Both the position numbers and the translations under genes were made by a program. This document shows positions 60,072 to 64,000 of a stretch of DNA of 64,000 nucleotides, piece by piece. Every line of letters starts with the position of its first letter. Positions within the stretch are counted from its first letter, which is position 1. The DNA lies in the NCBI GenBank assembly GCA_020746875.1, contig JAGTJL010000025.1, positions 1-64,000 of the forward strand. Reading direction: 5' to 3'. A model generated the notes under the pieces. The model made no database searches and was not told the DNA's origin. It saw only the letters and a list, made by a program, of their open reading frames with translations. This DNA is from Rhexocercosporidium sp. MPI-PUGE-AT-0058. Taxonomy: Eukaryota > Ascomycota > Leotiomycetes > Helotiales.

Positions 60072-60329
60072 TGTGACGATAGGTGCACTTAGGAGCTTCT
60101 CAGCGAGTCAGGGAATCCAGGGGTTCAGGGGTAACCAAGTCATGCGGAGTCGGACCAGTACCGGAGGGGTTTCGGAGGAGCCTATATATATGAACTCACA
60201 CTCCCTCCACTCCCTCTTTCCTTCTTCATCTTCTTGTTTCTCTTGTATTAGACCTATTAGCTCTCGATAGCCTTAGCTAAAGTACTACCATATACCTCTT
60301 ACACCGCTCTCTTGGCTAGTGTCGTTATA
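60072..60329 (+). repeat. 5' LTR of Gypsy D
   Basis: It starts TGTGACGATAGGTGCAC and ends GTCGTTATA, an inverted terminal match to TGTGACGA after RIP. It contains a TATA-like CCTATATATATG at 60180-60191, a plausible promoter. The end is inferred because the partner LTR is not in the window. Confidence 0.7.
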
Positions 60330-60622
60330 TTAAACAAGAAGATCACTTCCGCCGGAAACGGCTTTACAATACTTTACTAGAGATTCAGTTACTGATATTT
60401 CAAAAAGTCAAGATTCCAGAGATCTCTTAATAACTAGGAACTAGGATTTAGTTCAGCACTTCGCAACTAGTAACGCCTAAAGCAGTCTTCGTTAATTACG
60501 CTCTAAATAACCCCTTTCGCATAGAGGCCGCTATAGACAGATTTTGAGGAAGTATTTTTATTATACTCGGAACCTCATTATCTAAGTACGAAACCCCCCC
60601 GAATCTGCCCCGAGTCAGATAC

Positions 60623-62035
60623 TTGTTTCTATTAAGATTCATTATATCTCAACCAATTGCTAGAGAACTTATTAGATCAGGTCCTTCAGCTGCTACGACT
60701 TCTTCAGGAGCGCCTCCGGATTCAGAAACACTTGCTGCCTCGCCTTTTAAAACTAGCGTTGCTACCCGAAAGAATAAAGGCAAAGCTCGGGACGACACGG
60801 ATTATAATAATCCTGACGTTTTGAAAGGACTCTTCTAAGCCGTTAATAATCGAACCAAGGACCAGGCAAATAAGCAGAGAGAATTCCAATCCAGCTTTAC
60901 CAGAATTGAGGCTATGCTCGTAGCCCTTGCTACCCCTCGGCCCAATTCAGTACGAGCTGACGACGATCCTGAAGAAGACCTTACTCCTTCCGAGCCTTCC
61001 GAACCACCTCAGAGTCGCTCACGAACTCCTACTCCTCCTCTACTCCGATCAGTAGAATTTAATAAAAGTTCGCCAAGGGGTTATGCCTCTCCTACTCCCG
61101 GAGCTCATTCAGGCTCGTTTCGGCCTCCTAAGACTCAGCTAACGGAGAAGATTACTCCACTAGATAATGGCTCGGACTCCTCGTTCAAATAATGGCGCGC
61201 TTCAGTTCAAAACCGCCTAGAAATTAACGCTGATCTTTACCTAACAGAAAGAGCTCGTCGTGCTCTCGTTTAGGGATCAACTACCGGAACAGTACGATCT
61301 TACTTAGAACCTCAATACTTTTCGGAAACCCATTCCTTTAAGACCGCCAAAAAGATAATCACACTTCTGGAATCCTACTTTCTAACCGGCCACGAAGCGG
61401 ACGAGTTCCGGTCCGCTTTCCACGATTTACACATGAACCCCTATTCTAAAAAAACCTTTACTGAATTTAAAGCAAAATTTCAGAGCGCTGCTATCCAAAG
61501 TAGCGTCGCCAGGTCGGAATAGTTCTTTTACATATGGCAAAAGCTCACCCCCAAGCTACGAAACGAGACCTCTATTATTAAACTGACCTGAAAGAACAAT
61601 TATAATAAAATGATTTCCTATCTTATCTCGCTAGACTCAGAGAACCGCCAGAATCGTGTGCTTAACTCAAACTTCATTTCAACTCGCACCCCGAATGTGA
61701 CCCGGAAGCCGTCCGGTTCGGGTCAGACTACCTTTTCCGCTCAGACGCCCGCTCAAAAAATTACTTTCGCCTGTCAATCTTCCTTTACTCCGTTCCAACG
61801 CTCTTTTATTCCCCAACGACAATCTACTCTCTTTCTACCGCGCCAGAGCTCTGTACATTTAAGGCTTTAGACCTTTATAGGCGATAATCCAGTCAAGTGT
61901 TATAGTTACGGTAAATTTAGTCATTACAAAAGCGATTGCTCCGAGATTCTTAAAGTTCAGCTCGTAAACAAGGGAATCGAGGAAGAAGGCGTAGAACCAA
62001 GAGAAAAGCAGGAGGAATTATTGGAAGGGTAAATA
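60623..62035 (+). pseudogene. Gypsy D gag, broken by stops
   Basis: An open frame from the ATG at 60623 (MFLLRFIISQPIARELI) is interrupted by several stops, for example TAA at 60836, TAA at 61190 and TAG in the region after ARSE. It continues with a Pro/Ser-rich linker, then retrotrans_gag sequence (ETHSFKTAKKIITLLESYFL, MNPYSKKTFTEFKAKFQ) and a zinc knuckle near 61896 reading CYSYGKFSHYKSDC, with the second Cys changed to Tyr. An acidic tail (GIEEEGVEPREKQEEL) ends it. Confidence 0.8.
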
Positions 62036-62089
62036 GAAGAAAACGAAAAGGCCTAGGGAAAGACTCCTTCTTAAGTCTACGCAAATATG

Positions 62090-64000
62090 ATCTGTTAAAG
62101 CTTAATTTAAACTCCTTCATAGGAGGAAAGCAATTCTTAGTCTTTTATACTATTAATATAAATAGATATAGCGTTGCACTCTCCGCTTTAGCAGATACTG
62201 GAGCAAACGGTTACCTCTTCGTGAATCGGACCCTTTCCGTGCGCCTTTCGGAGGCCTTAAAAGTGAAGATTCTACCCTTCCCCTACACTATCCCAATCCG
62301 TAGTTTCCAGAATTCCGTACGAAGCCACGCCTCTCATTATATGCGTCTCCACCTGACAATAGACGGCAGACGCGTATATAACTGCCCTTTTGTCGTACTT
62401 GACCTAGGAAACTAAGATATAATAATTAGCGTCAAATAGATAAGACGCTTCCGCGTCAAACTCGATTCGGTCAATAACCGTCTTATATAGCCTTTCGCAT
62501 ACCCACGAACTCTTCGCTGAACGAAAGAGCTAATCATATCGCTCCCTACTAAAGCTAAAGCAAGAACTACTGGCTACTACCAGTTAGATGCTGACCGACG
62601 TGACACGGTTATGGACTAAATTGATCGGAGACGACGACACTACCAATTCGCTGTTAATTATATACAAGTATCGACGTTACCAGAGAATCCTTTTAAAGAA
62701 CTAGAATCAAAAACAGCTCCGGAACTCTTACCATTAGAGCCGGTCGGAAAACCAAAAGCAAAGAAGCCTCGTTTACGACCACGCTATCGCCCGGAGCTTA
62801 TTGCAACTCTACAGAGAACTCCCTTCTTTATTTATGAGATTAGCGCAAACGCATTCCATTTTAATATAAAGCGCAAGAATACTGAGTTCTTTATAACTAG
62901 TATTTATGAAGTAAACCGAGTCTTATAGGAAAGATATGAAAAGGAGGATCCGGATACCCTCCGGATCGTGGCCGAAAGGCTTCCGAAGCAATATCAACTT
63001 CTTAAAGAAGCATTTTCCAAGACGGAGTCAAACGTTTTGCCTCCCCATCGATATTACGACTACAAGATTCAACTGGAGGCTCTATTACCTGATTCTTATT
63101 CTCCCTTATACCGTTAATCAACAGAGGAGTTGAAAGTATTAAAAGAATACCTCTTAGAGAACCTTGATAAAAGGTTTATCGAAACAAGTCAAAGTCCTTT
63201 CGCCTCTCTCGTCCTTTTTGTAAAGAAGAGCGATAGAGGGTTACGTTTCTGTATTGATTACCGTCGTCTAAATGCGCTGACGCGGAAAGACTCATACCCT
63301 ATACCGAGAATCGACGAGCTCCTCTTCCGCGTATCGAAAGCTAAAGTGTTTACTAAACTCGATATTCGGGCCGCATTCAATCGCATCCGAATGGACCCCG
63401 AGTCGGAAGAGTATACGACCTTCCGCACTAAGTATGGGACTTACAAATGCAAAGTATTACCCTTTGGACTCTGCAACGGACCAAGCACGTACCAACGCTA
63501 TATGAACGACGTATTACTGGATTATTTAAACGACTTTTGCATAGTATACCTTAACGATATCCTGATCTATTCGGAATCGATGGAGGAGTATAAAGAACAC
63601 GTCAAAATGGTCCTGAAACGGCTCATAGAAGCTAGCTTGCAAGCCGATATTAAGAAATGTGAATTCCACGTTACCCGCACCAAATACTTGGGTTATATCG
63701 TGACTACAGAAGGAATTAAAGCCGATCCAGAGAAGGTAAAGCCGTTACGGAACTGGAAATACCCAAAGACTGTTATAGTAACGAAGTCTTTCTTAGGTTT
63801 CTGCGGTTTCTACCGATAATTTATTCGCAACTTTAGATTCATCGCGAAACCTCTCTCCACGCTTACCCGACCTACGGTTCCTTGGAATTGGACGGAAGAG
63901 TATAAAAAAGCCTTTGAAGAATTACGGAATCAATTGCTAGCCATACAGAAGATTTACTATTTCAACCCCGACTTGCCAACGCGACTAGAAACCGACGCTT
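62090..64000 (+). pseudogene. Gypsy D pol: protease and reverse transcriptase (incomplete at window end)
   Basis: The protease has ALADTGANGYLF near 62190. A linker region contains PKAKKPRLRPRYRPELI. The RT from 63130 to 63819 is one 229-codon open frame: LVLFVKKSDRGLRFCIDYRR, KVFTKLDIRAAFNRIRM and KVLPFGLCNGPSTYQRYM. The catalytic motif reads YLNDILIY instead of YxDDIL, so the first Asp is Asn, which should abolish polymerisation. A TAA at 63817 replaces the codon before FIRNFRFIAKPL; RNase H begins at the window end (TRLETDA). Stops such as those at 62413 and 62928 also break the frame. Confidence 0.88.

Larger units (their letters stand above)
60072..64000 (+). mobile_element. Ty3/Gypsy element D, 5' part (runs off the window)
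   Basis: It begins with an LTR at 60072, followed by gag and pol through RT at the window end. The 3' LTR and duplication lie outside. The left flank 60067-60071 is ATAAG, the expected duplication if intact. Mutations are moderate: large blocks stay open between single stops. Confidence 0.85.

Overview
The window looks like an accessory, transposon-packed stretch of a filamentous ascomycete (Pezizomycotina) chromosome. The evidence is short GT-AG introns of about 47-131 bp, HET-domain and Zn2Cys6 genes, a fungal STAND-type N-terminal domain, and long AT-rich tracts of dead transposons. Their Trp codons have become TAG/TAA/TGA and their active-site Asp codons have become Asn, the pattern left by repeat-induced point mutation (RIP). 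The species cannot be named from what is visible. All motif calls were made by eye; no searches were run.

Layout. 1-6120: AT-rich relics around a complete RIP-degraded hAT transposon (541-4126, perfect 8-bp target duplication). 6232-8301: a three-exon gene fusing a STAND-type N-terminal domain to a Sac7-like RhoGAP domain. 8470-8948: a possible solo LTR. 9633-19953: a nested transposon block holding a hAT end, a Gypsy 5' end, a Tad-type LINE split by a full Ty3/Gypsy chromovirus (11561-18458, 5-bp TSD), and a 554-bp non-autonomous hAT (19400-19953, 8-bp TSD). 21639-30881: a Hop-like MULE (8-bp TSD) with a second chromovirus inside it (22043-28774, 5-bp TSD). That chromovirus carries an apparently intact three-exon gene on its antisense strand. 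31413-34786: an ankyrin-HET gene with a probable frameshift near its 3' end. 35643-36475: an unrecognised small gene. 36660-40556: hAT remains and unassigned RIP sequence. 40562-48127: a full Ty1/Copia element (5-bp TSD) with an antisense relic and a perfect (TTA)85 tract. 48355-53328: a divergent pair, a six-exon DHA2-type MFS exporter and a Zn2Cys6 regulator. 53680-55070: a HET fragment cut off by a mariner relic. 55870-60066: a minus-strand Gypsy relic split by a Fot1/pogo-like element (56259-58106) and a Tc1/mariner element (58630-59925). 60072-64000: the 5' part of another Gypsy element that runs off the window.

How the genes may work together. Only a few host genes sit between the transposons, and they are typical of accessory regions. 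The RhoGAP fusion and the HET genes resemble nonself-recognition or signalling proteins. The MFS/Zn2Cys6 pair shares a roughly 400-bp intergenic region and looks like a regulated efflux module.

The most unusual observation is a Cys-rich antisense reading frame between the pol domains and the 3' LTR in both a Gypsy element (intact, spliced) and a Copia element (RIP-damaged), with closely matching Cys spacing. The other full Gypsy element has a different antisense coiled-coil-like frame in the same position.
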